DNA of 64,000 nt, from assembly GCA_021904315.1 (NCBI GenBank), contig CM038920.1:12338001-12402000 (forward strand), written 5' to 3'. This DNA is from Sphagnum magellanicum. Taxonomy: Eukaryota > Streptophyta > Sphagnopsida > Sphagnales > Sphagnaceae. Numbering within the stretch: the first letter of the stretch is position 1; the number at the start of each line of letters is the position of its first letter. The notes beneath the pieces are model-generated. The model did no database searches. It was not told where the DNA came from and worked only from the letters and a program-made list of their open reading frames with translations. Below, piece after piece: positions 1-12,300 of this stretch. The translations under genes were made by a program, and so were the position numbers.

Positions 1-78
1 ATTTTTTTTCTTCACACCTACACTACACTCAAGCCTATTCAACACCCTATGTATATGAGTAAACTAATAAAATAACCC

Positions 79-212
79 GAAGTTGTGACATAAAAGTCAA
101 AAGTATGTGAAGTTGTGACATAAAAATCACAAGATCTAGTATTAAAAAAAAAAGTGAAGTAGTGACATAAAAGTCACAAAGATGTGAAGTTGTGACATAA
201 AAGTCACAAGTT
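79..212. repeat. Short tandem array, four copies
   Basis: Four imperfect copies of a roughly 25-base core (gaagttgtgacataaaagtc with small changes) begin near 79, 110, 155 and 187, separated by short variable spacers. The spacing is about 31-45 bases. The reverse strand reads open across the array only because the unit lacks stops; no gene is supported here. Function unknown. Confidence 0.8.
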
Positions 213-1470
213 CTAGTGTACTTTTGGTTTGCATACTTTTTTTGAAGGTTATATGCATGCAAGTAGTTTATACCCTATGCAAAAAGTTGGGGACCATTTG
301 TGTGAACATCCATGCAAACAACCCAACAAAAAAAAAAATGCTCATGTATTGGGCTAAATTGTCTCTTTCCATTTGAAAGTTTGTGGGAGGGGGGGAACAC
401 TTCAACACTTTTCTTATGACTCTCGTACTACTAGAATCATAACAAAATTTGTTTTGTGCAAATGTGAGAATGCCATAAACACTAGCATGCGAATTATGTT
501 CTCTAATGAGTACATCTACTTAGGTAAATTTGCAAGGGACTTTTAACACATAATGAGTAGTATGCATAGGAACCCTTCCCCTCCTACGCCTTTCGATTTA
601 CTTATGTGTTAAGTTATCATTACCTTTGCCTTGTACTTTATAATAGATAAAACTGGGGACGTGGTCATTCTCAAAATGCCAAGTCAAATTTGGCTATCGC
701 CTCATCCTAGGCCTCGTATTCATTGACCATTCCCTGTTTCTGATTGGGTAGATAGTTTGATTGGTCCAAGTGGTTTGCTATTAGTAATCTGCCAACTTAC
801 ATGCGGTTCCAGTTTCAGTTTTATGGGCAGGGTTGAAAAATAGTTCAGTAACTAAAACTTGGATGTGAGAAATATCAAGGTCACATATACTAAGTGTTGT
901 TCAAGATTTCTCTAACTCCACCTTCTTTGAGTGAGGCCTCTCTAGTGGGCCGTATGTAACCCAAGGTAATGTTAAATTTTGAAGTTAGAGACATCGATTG
1001 GTTTAGCCTTAAGATGGTGTATTTGTAATGTATATATATATTTTTAAAAACTAAAAAACCTTTAGGGTTTTTACCAGTGTTGGGTAGTTCTTTATTTTTA
1101 TGAAGAACCTGGGGTTCCAGTTTAAAAAGATGAGTCCCAGTTTGGATCCCATTCTTACTAACTTGGGACTGGAACAAATAAGTGGCCAAATTGGTGATTA
1201 AATTTCAGTTAAACCCTTGTTTCTAGTCACTTATATTTTTCCAAAAAATTGTTTCCCATTTTCAGTTCCACATACACAAATAGAACCATGAATGTGATGA
1301 TTCTAGGTCTGATTTTTTTTTTTTTGGAAACCCTAAATTTTGGTTCCAGCTCCTCTGAAAATCAAACCTGATTATGATCTGAGGTTAATTAACTGAAACC
1401 AAAACCGACGGTTCTTTACCCTACACATTTAGACTTGTTCTCTAAATGAGGGCAGTTCAAGTTTTCTTAA
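213..1470. other. Intergenic, AT-rich, no gene seen
   Basis: Apart from one copy of a dispersed repeat (about 700-930) this stretch shows no coding signal on either strand: open frames are short, lack family resemblance and are interrupted by homopolymers. A telo-box-like aaccctaa motif lies near 1330. Confidence 0.6.
700..930 (+). repeat. Dispersed repeat family, copy 1
   Basis: The stretch with ttgattggtcca, a gcggttccagtttcagtttt block, then aactaaaacttggatgtgag matches 5,424-5,690 in the same order and orientation, and 30,890-31,095 in reverse complement. Shared blocks are separated by small indels, as expected of an old interspersed element. No open reading frame or clear terminal repeat is visible, so it could be a MITE, a SINE or an LTR fragment. 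Confidence 0.7.
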
Positions 1471-1893
1471 ATGCGCAAAATTAGCGCATATTGTCCCTTC
1501 AATGGATATCAATATTTCCAACCTACCCGTGTGTTACTTCCTTCAAGGTTTTTTTTTGCCTTTCTCTTTGGAAATGGGCAAAATTAGCGCATATTGTCTC
1601 TTCAATGGATATCAATATTTCCAACCTACCCATGTGCTACTTCCTCCAAGGTTTTTTTTTTTTTGGTCTTTCTCTTTGAAAATGGGCAAAATTAGAGCAT
1701 ATTGTCCCTTCAATGGATATCAATATTTCCAACCTACCCATGTGCTACTTCCTCCAAGGTTTTTTTTTTTTTGGTCTTTCTCTTTGAAAATGGGCAAAAT
1801 TAGAGCATATTGTCCCTTCAATGGATATCAATATTTCCAACCTACCCGTGTGTTACTTCCAAGGTTTTTTTTGTTTGTCTTTCTCTTTGGAAA
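1471..1893. repeat. Tandem array, four copies of a ~105-bp unit
   Basis: The core gcaaaattagcgcatattgt (third and fourth copies have gagc) starts at 1475, 1578, 1686 and 1794, giving periods of 103, 108 and 108 bases. Each unit ends with a poly-T tract and ctttctctttg. Copies 2-4 are almost identical. The long open frame across it (1,502-2,164) is a by-product of a stop-poor unit and not a gene. Confidence 0.9.
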
Positions 1894-2127
1894 GCACCTC
1901 TCTACATGGAACACCCCCCCGCCCCCGCCCCCCTTCCATCCATTCAAGGAACCATTCAACATTCACATGCAAACCTTTCCAACATTCAAACAAAAACCCT
2001 TTTGTAACTTAACAAGTTTGGGGGAAAGCATGATGATCCTGTGGGCCACCCACAACAACCCTCAAATTAGGATGGGAGGCCATTGGGAGCATGCCTTCCC
2101 CCAATACATACCGATGGACCTTTTGCT

Positions 2128-2537
2128 CCGTCTGGCACACATGGCCTGGGGCATGAAGGTGTAATGTGTAGTGTTCCCAACAACCTTGTAAGATGAAGGC
2201 ACATTCTGATTGAGGAGATACTAGTAGGGCGTCTGGCACACATGGCCTGGGGCATGAGGAGTGTAATGTGTAGTGCTCCCAACAACCTTGTAAGATGAAG
2301 GCACATCGCGAGTGAGGAGCTACTAGTAGGGCGCATCTGGCACACATGGCCTGGGGCCTCGGGGGTGTAATGTGTAGTGTTCCCAACAACCTTGTAAGAT
2401 GAAGGCACATTCTGAGTGAGGAGCTACTAGTAGGGCGTGTCTGGCACACATGGCCTGGGGCCTGGGGGGTGTAATGTGTAGTGTTCCCAACAACCTTGTA
2501 AAATGAAGGCACATTCTGAGTGAGGAGCTACTAGTAG
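2128..2537. repeat. Second tandem array, four copies of a ~103-bp unit
   Basis: The core ctggcacacatggcctgggg starts at 2132, 2233, 2337 and 2441, giving periods of 101, 104 and 104 bases. Each unit continues through gtgtaatgtgtagtg, caacaaccttgtaa and ctactagtaggg. The sequence is unrelated to the array 240 bases upstream although the period is nearly equal. Reverse-strand open frames here are repeat artefacts. Confidence 0.9.
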
Positions 2538-3784
2538 GGACCCTACAACATACTTTCTAATGCAAGATGACACTCCTTAGAACTTGATTTTACTTCATTG
2601 GGGGTTTTGGGGGGGGGGAGGGGTACGGGGGACATTTTGGATAGGTACTTTGGAATAAAGTTTAACATTCTTATGGTTGTAAAGAGAAAAGCAACTCTTC
2701 TTTTGCACTTGCGCTTGAGCGCGCGCACACACACACACAAAGTATTCCATGAGGGATGTCGGAATTGGCGCATGCACGGAGTCCCTACCACTATGGTGAG
2801 AAGAACCCGGAAATTATAAAGGACAAGAAGAATGAAGATCACACAACTTTACTAGTTCGGTTGCTTTCATTCAACACCACGCAAAAAACACAAAGAAACA
2901 ACAAAAGCCTTATTTATTGTCACTTGGAAGACCAAATCTCTTGAAGACCAAAAACCCCAAAAAACCCTAATTTAAGTAAACCCTAATATGTATCAAATTG
3001 ACCTTCAAATTGCTCTCCACCACAGGCTCAAGAAACAAAAAAGGATGCCCCTTTGCCTAAAGGGAGAAAATACCTTGGTCCCTCTTTTGGGTTTTTGTTG
3101 GCTCACCTCTTGAGGGAAGAAGAGACTTGGCATTGATGAATGACAATGAGTTTAGGGTTTTGAATTTTAGAAAATAGTGTCTTGAGCTTTTAAGCCAATG
3201 TGTGGGTGACGTCTCGAGACCTTGTTTTTGTTCGTGTCATCCATATTCGTTAGTTGGGATTTTATTTTTTTTGGGGTAATGAGCCTCTTTTGATTGGTCC
3301 ATCACAAAAAAGTTGTGAAACTTTGGAGATTTGGCCCCGCATTATAAAAATATTTATTCCAAACATAGAAACAAATTAGTCCCAATATTGGCCCACCTAT
3401 AGATAGAGGTTGTTGGAAGAGGACAATGTTGTGCAAAGCATATGGGACAAAGTGAGGTGCTATTTGGGAATATGTTGGGGAACACATTGGGAACTTGGGA
3501 ATTTTGTGGGAACACATCAAGAACGACAAAAAAAAAAAAAAAAACCAAAAAAATCTCTCCTACCCATCCCCTTAAAAGAAAAAACCAAACTTTTGAGTGC
3601 TTGCTCCAATCTTCATTAGTGGAGCATAATTTCCACTCCCAACTATATTCATCACCTATTTTGGCCTAGGCTAATGTTAAGGGCATAAATTGTGAGGACA
3701 TAATTTTTTTTTCTTGGGACAAATTTTAATAATGAAATTAATTCTTTTACCTAATCATTTTTCATGATTTTGTTCAAACTTGCC

Positions 3785-3838
<54 letters not shown>

Positions 3839-5423
3839 GTGAGACATTATACCCTAGCCTAGGGTTAGTTTCCACATCGACAAAAATGATTTTTTAATTA
3901 TAAAATTTTCCATCATCTATTATGATATTGTCATATGAGTAATGAAATTATTCAAAGTATAACCTATGTTAATTATGATGATTTTCAACATGTCAACATC
4001 ATAATTGCACAAATTTTCATGTTTTGCAAGAAAAAATTATTTAGTTAGTTTTGCATGTTTCATTGTATTAAGCCAAATTAAAACTTAACACCTCTCTCAC
4101 AAGAAAGAAAGTACCAACTAATAACACATCCAATTGAGCATTGAAAAATTATATTTTTAATTTAACAAATGTGCAAGGTCAAGAAAAACTAGCAAATGTA
4201 GCACATAAATTTGAACATTGAAAAATTATATTTATAATTTAACATATGTGCATGGTCAAACCAATCAAACCCTAAAATTGAATATTTTTGACCATTTTTT
4301 GCATTAGATAATGTTTGTTAAGAAGTGTTTATAGCTTCCATATGTATGACAAGTTAGCTACTTGTGCAAATTTATGATCATTTGTTATTTTAAAGGTCCG
4401 TTTCAATGTTGAGCATATATCACCTTTTTGGGATATCCATTGGATAAAGATATTTCTTTTTTTAATTTGTTGGATAAGGATATTAAAAATTTTAATTATT
4501 TTTTAAAATTTAGATATCCTAATCAGATATTAGATTTTCATTTTTAAAAGTTTGATCTAGATATCAATGTTTTTGAATATTCATCATTTATTTATTAGTC
4601 GAATGTTAGCTGATCTAGATATCAAAAGTTCACTTGTCAATTATACTAGGTGCTAAGCTTTTTTTAAGGCACAAAATCTCCAAAATGTAATGTCCTTTTA
4701 TTTTTAAAGGGATATTTTGTTTAAATTTAAAAAAAAAGTCATAAATTATTTTTTAAAGAAAATATAGCTACAATAATAGCTATTAATGATTAGAACTTTG
4801 AAAAGATCTCTTAAAATTGTGTCCCTAGAACAATCTAAAATTGTTTAGGGATTTTGGTCACCTTAATTGCATTAAGAATTTGAAAAAAAAGCATAGCTAA
4901 GTGTGAGCTTACAAACCTAACCCACTTACTAACTATTAACCTTGGTATCCGACCTTGACCCTAATATCTGGGTCGAATATCAACATCGACATAATTTTCG
5001 GGTATCATGATGGATGATATCCAACATCCTGGATATCATCTTGAGCTCCCAACGAGATCCATAAAAAAAACATCATTCTTAATATTCAAGCTGATGTGTG
5101 AGACAAATATCCAATTTTTTTTTGAATATTCACCCAACATTGGTCCATTCACAAGGGGTAAAATAATAATTATGTGTGTAAATGGAACCGAGATATATCA
5201 ATGTCATGTTATCAACAGGGCTGAGAAGCTTGCTTGCTTGGAAGTGAATCCACACTTATTGGACTCAAGTCTAAGAAGAGCATCTCCAATGGTGTTCAGT
5301 ATGTGACCCTAACTGCACTGGAAATCTTGCCTGAGGTTATAGCAGTCAAATCCAGTGGATTCGCCCCCAACAACTCTTGCAACCCTGAAAAATTGCAGAG
5401 CTTTCAGAGCCTGGAACACCAGT
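2538..5423. other. Intergenic, AT-rich, no gene seen
   Basis: Contains poly-A/poly-T tracts, a (CA)n run near 2723, two telo-box-like aaaccctaa motifs near 2960-2985 and a long TA microsatellite. No open frame shows recognisable protein features. Confidence 0.6.
3786..3836. repeat. (TA)n microsatellite
   Basis: About 25 uninterrupted TA dinucleotides. Likely highly polymorphic. Confidence 0.95.
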
Positions 5424-5690
5424 CAAATCATATTTATTCACTGTTCCTTGTTTCCTGATTGACTCGGTACATAGCTTGATTGATTGGTCCAGGTGGTTTG
5501 TTATTACTAGTCTCCCACCTATTTGCAATCCCAATTTTAGTTTTACAGGTGAAGTTGGGGAAAACATGAGTAACTAAAAAAAATTTGGATGTGAGAAATA
5601 ATTTTTTTTTCAAAGGGACATACACACACTGAGTGAGCACTATTGGAGATTCTCTAATGACTTACACGACACCTCCACATTAACTTATTG
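5424..5690 (+). repeat. Dispersed repeat family, copy 2
   Basis: Begins with gtcaaatcatatttattcac and runs through ttgattggtccaggtggttt, ccaattttagttttacaggt and tttggatgtgagaaat. It aligns by eye with 700-930 in the same orientation and with the reverse complement of 30,890-31,095. Similarity to the inverted copy may extend upstream to about 5,365 (shared gcccccaac). Confidence 0.7.
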
Positions 5691-7894
5691 ATGCAAGGTT
5701 TTGCAAAGTATTGACTTATATGGCACTCCAACATCACTAACCTAGAAGAGAATTGGACATGGAGAGTTACCCATCAAATTCTTGCTTACTGTAGTGTGTA
5801 TCGAGGATGATTACTATAATCTTGGGCCAACTTCAACACACCGTATGTCAAAAATTAATTAATTAATTAATTAAATTTGAAGATTCCATGCTAAAAAATA
5901 GATTATTTTTTAATATTCCAAAAAAATTTTAAAATTTTCTTCATACTTTCCTTTCTCTCGTACCTACCTACCTACCTATGGGTTCTCATCTTGTTTCCTT
6001 TTTGGGTGGGAATCCCCCAAGGAAAATGCCTTCCTCTATACAAAACATGCCACCAAACCAAAACCATTGACAAGGCATCGGAGAAACAATATATGAAGTA
6101 TATTATATACTACATATACAAACGTTGTTGTTGTTGTTATTGTTTGCTTTATTCTATGATAGTGTGATTTCAATTATATTAGTTGTTGTGGGTGCATCCA
6201 AAGTGGAAACGAAAAGGTGAAAAAAACTCACTTGGGTGTATGTTTTAGTCATCTCAATGGTTGCATGCAAAAAATTTAACCCTAACCCTAAAAAATGGTT
6301 GGCAACGTTTCTTTTGCCTCAACTAATACCTCACTCTTACATACAAAGCACACACACTCTTCTTACCCGGTGTATTCATTCATGCTTCTCTCTTCTAATA
6401 AGAACATCTCTCTTCTAAGAACACCGTGTTATTGGAATGAAGCCTTTTTGGATAGAAGCGGTGATGATGATGAATGAAAATAACAACGTGCCTAACTCTA
6501 ACCCTCTTACAAGCCGCCCACCACTTGGCATTGCGGATGAAACACACATATGCACACAAGGAAAAGAAAGAAAGCTCGATACCACCATAGTAGTAGTAGT
6601 ACCTTGGCAACTTCCACACTAATTAAATTATTTGTAGAAATGTTTAAATTTTTTTTAAAATATTTATTATTTATAGAAATGTTTAAGTTTTTTGAAAAAA
6701 TAGTTATTATTTATCGACATGTTTAATTTTTTTTGAATATATATATATATCCCAAAAGAACATACATTTTGTGAAGGAAAAATAAGGAATCTATAAGAAG
6801 AATCTATATTCAAGAATTATCCATTTTTGGACATGGAATATTCAGATTTTAATTAATTAATTATTCGATGGACATGTGTTGAAGCCGCCCTTGTACCACG
6901 GTAGCTGCTCGTATTCCTCGTTTCCAAGATATTCATTCTCGGAGTCCAAACTTATTATATTTGTAGTCAAATTGGTACCGCTTGTGTTTCTTGTACCCCA
7001 TTTTTTGTGCTTGATTCGAATAATTAAACTCAATCCCGATCTTCGAGAGTATTCCCCCCCCGCCCCAAAAGAATGTGTTTAAGCTACCCCACATCAAGCA
7101 AATGTTTTTGCCAAATTTTTGCCACTTGTCAAGAAAATAAATTAAAAAAAAATTATTATATATATATATGACTCATAAAAATGATTTTTGTTAAAAAACA
7201 AGTGGCAAAGTCACCAGATTTTGAGGGAAAAAATAAAATCCATATTTAGTCCATAGGTTTATTCAATTTTGGTTGACAAAAAAATAGCTAATAGCAAGGA
7301 TTTTTAAATAGCCAAATTTGGCTAATTCCTCGTATGGACAATTATCCATCCAACTAGATACATCACAAAATTAGAAATGAAAAAAAAAAAAAAAAAAAAA
7401 AGCCTGCCCACATCAGATTACTTGGGTTATTTGTACTCTAACCTTTTTTTTTTTTGGGTTTTTTTTTCTTTTGGGCAGGGGGCAGGTGGGTGGAATAGAT
7501 TTAGGGGCTTGGTGGTGAATTTCTTTTCGTATCAAGAGATTCAATGCTAAAAGTAAGCGTGTGAATATCCATCCCTAAATAAAGAAAAGAAAAGAAAAGA
7601 AAAGAAACAAAAGAAACAAAAGAAACAAAAGAAAAAGAAAAAGAAAAAAGGAAAGGAAAAAAAAAAGACGTCCTAATTCTGGAAGATGCGGTAGTAACTG
7701 GATACGGTACCCAAGTCCACCGGCAGCAACCGGTAGCTAGCTCGGGCCCCACCAGATCCTACCAACTACCGCCGCTAACCGGTCGTCAGGCCCAGCTGTA
7801 TCCTCCAGATCCCTATTTCCACCGGCAAACGCCGGTGTGTCAGGGCGTGACCGGGCCCTACCGCGTCTCCAACTGAGATCCAGATTCCAGCCAT
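5691..7894. other. Intergenic with simple repeats
   Basis: No gene seen. Contains (TTAA)n near 5858, a short (CTAC)n run near 5965, (TTG)n near 6122, a telomere-like taaccctaaccctaaa at about 6278-6293, and poly-A/poly-T runs near 7380 and 7445. Base composition becomes more GC-rich from about 7,690 towards the first gene. Confidence 0.6.
7580..7665. repeat. (AAAAG)n-type purine microsatellite
   Basis: An imperfect run of aaaag and aaacaaaag units, all purine on the plus strand except the interrupting c residues. It lies about 230 bases upstream of the three-copy array that precedes the giant gene. Confidence 0.85.
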
Positions 7895-8525
7895 ATTTGC
7901 GTTTTGTTGTGTATGTTCTTTACACGCCGGTCCGTTCTTCAACCCGCTGGGTAAATAGCTGCTGCAGCATCTGGATGTACATAGGCCATGGACAATCCTC
8001 TCCTGATCATATACACCATCCCATCATCATCTGTCGGACCTTTGGATAATCAAGTGTTTCTTTTGGCGGATTCTGGACGGTATGAACCGCTGGTACGACG
8101 AAACTTAGATTCCAGCCATTCCCATTTGCGTGTGTACGTCGGTTTATTCTTCGACCCAATGGGTAATAGCTGCATCATCTATACGCACCAATTGGAATGG
8201 ACACTTGTCTCCTCATCATACCATCCATCATCTGTCGGACCAGTGGGTAATAGAGCCTAAATTTTTTTTTGGGGGCAGATTTACGACAGAACCGCTGGTA
8301 TGTGAAAAAAACCGGAGGTGAATCAGATTTTCGTCTGTGTTATGTACGTCAGTTTATTCTTCGACCCGTTGGGTAAATAGCTGCTGCATCTGGGATGCGC
8401 ATAGGCATGGGGATACATGTCTCCTGCCAGTTCATGCCATTGCTTGTCGGACCTTTGGATAATAGAAGGCAACTCTTGGCGGATTCACGACGGAACCGCT
8501 GGTATGATGAAAAACCCGGAGGTTC
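7895..8525. repeat. Three tandem ~205-bp units upstream of the giant gene
   Basis: Three diverged copies share, in order: a tttgcg...gtacgtc(ag/gg)tttattcttcgacc block, gggtaa(a)tagctgc, a catc...cac block, gtcggacc(tttggataat), (tt)ggcggatt(c)...acg and gaaccgctggta. The gtcggacc anchor occurs at about 8033, 8234 and 8445, so the period is 201-212 bases. The array ends directly before the purine-rich leader of the large gene and so sits where its promoter should be; a regulatory role is inference. Confidence 0.8.
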
Positions 8526-8559
8526 TTGGACAGTGCCAGGGGGGTCCCGGGGGGGAAGA

Positions 8560-9372
8560 GAAGAGAAAGGGGAAAGAAGAGAGAAGAGGGAGAGAGGGAA
8601 GTCGAGAGAGGAGAGCGCGCGCGCGGGGGGCATTTTGCGGCGTCGAGAGGCGCAGAATCTGCTTCACGTTGCAACGAATTCTTGCTCCAATTTGTGAAAT
8701 TTTAAAAAATAATTTAAAAAAAATCTTGGTGTGGAGGAGGTGTAGAGAGGAAGGAATCGAATTGGGTGGGGGGGTTTTGGGAGGACTCGATGGGTTTGGG
8801 AAGCGAAGAAGTAGAAGAAGACGTGAGCGCCGCGTCGGGAGGTGGGAGGAAAAGAGGGAGTGCGGATTTCGAGCTTCTCTCATCGTCCTTGGAGGTTTTT
8901 TTGCAGAGTTTCCAAGTCTTGGGTTTGAAGGAAGAAAACGTTTTTTTTTTTGTTTTGGATTTTGGGTTGTAGTTAGTTAGTTTGTAGGAGCGGCAGGCGG
9001 AACAAGAAGCATCATCAGCAGTAGCAGCACCAGCACCAGCAGCAGAAGGAGAGAAAAGAAAAACCCAAGTGTAGTAGGAGGAGAGTTGGAGGTCGAGAAC
9101 GGACCTCCTTCTTCTTCTTCTTGTTTTGGAGGTGTGGAGAAAGCGTGTAGGAGGGCGGAGGAGAGGCAGAGTGGTGAGAAATCCATCCGGGGTTTGGTAA
9201 GGGAAGAAGAAGAAGAAGAAGAAGAAAAAGAGGAGAGTGGGTTAGCGCGAGAGAGAGAGAGAGAGACTACGACAACAAGATCTTTTCTGGATGGTGAGAC
9301 ACGCTGTGGATCATCTGTGCCACTTCAATGCAAGCTGTTGGGAGGCACGATTTGAGGAGGGAGAAGGGGGCC
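8560..9372 (+). promoter_or_regulatory. GC/purine-rich leader and probable 5' UTR of the giant ASH gene
   Basis: Strongly purine-biased: GA tracts at 8560-8615, a gcgcgcgcg run near 8615-8630, a cagcag/caccag cluster at 9013-9045, (GAA)n at 9205-9230 and (GA)n at 9248-9266. Such purine/pyrimidine microsatellites are typical of plant 5' leaders and core promoters. Open frames in it carry only low-complexity peptides. No certain TATA box or start site can be named. Confidence 0.5.
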
Positions 9373-12300
9373 ATGGCGCCCTACGAAGCCGTGGTGGGAG
9401 GCCACCAGCACACCACTACCACCACCACCACCACCACCAGCGGAGATGGCTTCTTGTTCTCCACAGACATTTCTAACAATGTGATCGAGCTCAAGAACGT
9501 GATCTTGAACGAATTCCACGTTCTCCGCAAGTTCTTCCTCATCAGGTCTTCACGTTTTTCCTGCTTTCTTTCTTGGGTAGTAGGAAATTTTTTCCCAGGG
9601 TTTCTTTCTTTGGGTGCCCACCCCCTGAATTCTTCTGTCTTTGATGGGTTTTCTTTTTTCATGCCATTCATTAGTATGTATATGGGTCTACTACCCACCC
9701 ACATGTTGTTGCTCTTGTGAGTAGTACTACTACTCTCTTGGTGATCACAATATGACAATTGACATGTTGCAATTTTCTGTGTGGACCCACGGATCGACTG
9801 ACCAATCGATTGACCGACCAATTGACCAAGAGCAGTTTGTGCAATGAAGCTCTTTCCATTCAGCTCAACAGCGACCTCGGTTTGCAGATTGGATTCCAGC
9901 TCAACAATGAGAACCTCGACAATGAAATCGAGAACAGTAACACTGAGCCAACAGTTGCCACTTTTCTTGCAGATGACTTCAATCAGGTTTGTGCTGCTAT
10001 GATGATGATCTGAAGGCTTATGTTGTCAATGCATGTGTGCAACCTCAACATTCTTTGTGTTTCTGGATTCATCAGAAATCAAAGGAATATTTCTTGCTGT
10101 TGTGCTTGCTCATGTGGTAAGATAGATGCATGGCAGATTTTTTTGGTTTTTTTCCATGAACCCCAAAGATGTGTTTGTGATGCTATTCTTCTTCTTCTTC
10201 TTTGAGACATTTGTGTAGACAGTGATATTTCTGTATTGCATTCAATATTGCATCTCTGAATTAGGGTTTTCTGACGAACTACAACTTTCCTCGACCCAAA
10301 TAAAGTTTTTGTTTTGGCATTTTGCACAACTACCCTGCAGTTATTCAATACAGTGAATCTAGTGAGTGAGGTGGTTCTCCAACCTCGGCAAGTGCAGCAA
10401 GTGATCATCAGCTTCCGACCCAATGAAGTCTCAAATGATATGCCAAAGCCCGCAAGAGACTACAAGGAAAAAGATGACAGGTCTCCTACTCAGGTGGGGT
10501 TTAAATTTCTCCTCCTCCCACCACCAGGTCGTGAAGCAATTGGATATTGCTCTCTTGAGAGAGAAGAAGCTTCTTGGCCTTTGTAATTTTACGTTTTGTG
10601 GTACAATCTCAGACTGTTCTTTTTTTCAAGTGAATGATTGTTCTATTATCTATGGTTTTTGCAGCAGAGGCTTTTACATAATGGACATGTGGAGCCTTCG
10701 AAACGGGTGTACTCAAGTGCAAATCAGACATTCCATGTTCATGGAAAGCTATTTCTATCTGCAACAGTGCTCAGTGAGAATCGGCATGGCAGGGACCAGA
10801 AAGACCTAGGCAGCCAGCAGCAGCAGCATCAGGTTATTACTGTGGATTTCAACTCCACAGTATGTCGCTCCACCTTAAAGACAGATGTCTCTGAAATAGT
10901 TTTTGAGGACTGTGTGCCGGGAGGAGTTTTTGTCAAAGACTTCAGCATATGGAATATCTCAGAAATCCCCTGCACATTTCAGCTTTGTGTAAAGAATGTT
11001 GCTATGGAGCATCCGGTGCGTTCTAATTTTTTTTTTAAATTCCCCCTCTGACTTGAGTAGCTATATGATATGTCATTTCAGTGATTCTTGCTAGGCATTT
11101 AGCCAGATAAAAATATCTCCTTGTGACATTAAAGCAAGGAAAAGATTGCTCTTGAGTTTGTGGTTACATTTTTTCTCATATGTTGTTCCATTCGTGTTGT
11201 TGCTGGCAGATTTTAGCCCTCACAGACTATGATACAGGGCTACCTGTCTCAGATGGAGAAATAAAGAGCTGCGCACATCGACGAATCCGTGTAACATATA
11301 AGCCTAGAGATGTTGGAGATTTTTCTTACTTTGTACAACTTGACAATATGTTTGACAGCAGGAATTCCAAATCCATACCCATTCAGTGTCTTGTGAGTTC
11401 TTTACACTCATACCATGATATATCCTTGTGACATGTTTTGAGAAGAGTCTGAGGGTAGTAGTCTATGTAGGATGTGCCAAGTCATTCCACAGTTGAAAAT
11501 GGTTGATGCGGAGGTTGAACAAAATTGATAGATCCTGATTGCAGAGAGGGAAAAAAAGTTGTGGGTGAAGCTCCAAATTTTCATCTGTTCTGTGGGAGTA
11601 TGTATTTTCTAATTGAAGCAGTGTTCTTTTGTACAGGTGAACCCGGAGCAGCAGCAAGAAGGACTTCTGGTAACAGGTGTTGGAGAGGACGGTGTGCTGG
11701 ACTTTGGTGCTTGCTATTCTGGAAATGGAACATGTCAAATGCTGACACTTAGAAACATTACTCCTGAGGTATTATTGTGGCTTCTCTATGTATTGTGGGT
11801 TCTCAAATGTTTTTGGGAACTACAAAAGTTCTCTGCAGTTTCCTTTGAATGGGTTATCATCATTTTTATGTTGGAATCTTTGCAGGCTTTGGTGGTCAAT
11901 TTGGGCTCAGATTATGCTCCCGGTGATCAACTTGCTTTCTATCGACAGACAGACTTGGACCTTCTATCACCTGATTCCAAAGCTCGGTTAAAGGATGTTG
12001 TGAGCTATGATGAGGATGGTGTTTTGGATACAGATGAAGCTCGTGCAGCAACTGTACTTTTAGATAAGCTTGTGAGTGCAAGGTGTTTTGAACACCGTTA
12101 AAAAAGCCTTAAAGCATTCATCATGTCACTCATGGTTTTGCTGCTGTCTTTCTTGCATTGTGAGAGAGAGAGAGAGCTGCCCTTTTTCAGTGAAATATGA
12201 AGATAACTTTGGGTTGTTGCAGCAGGGGGGATTTCTTGGCTTAAAGTGATTTGTGTGTATGCAGGGTAACTCCGTCAGTCCCAGCGTCAGGCTCAACAAG

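Noticed and set aside
79-212. CRISPR-like array
   Set aside because: Only four cores, irregular spacing and a plant nuclear context; a minisatellite explains it better.
1502-2164. 220-codon plus-strand open frame
   Set aside because: It runs through four tandem ~105-bp units and is open only because the unit lacks stops; the peptide is the same phrase repeated.
2009-2512. 167-codon reverse open frame
   Set aside because: Product of the second tandem array; no family resemblance.
8417-8980. 187-codon open frame upstream of the giant gene
   Set aside because: Arg/Gly/Glu-rich translation of a purine-rich leader with competing open frames on both strands; composition artefact.
9291-9327. Upstream ATG codons as starts for the giant protein
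   Set aside because: The ATG at 9291 is out of frame; the in-frame one at 9328 has a weaker context than 9373.
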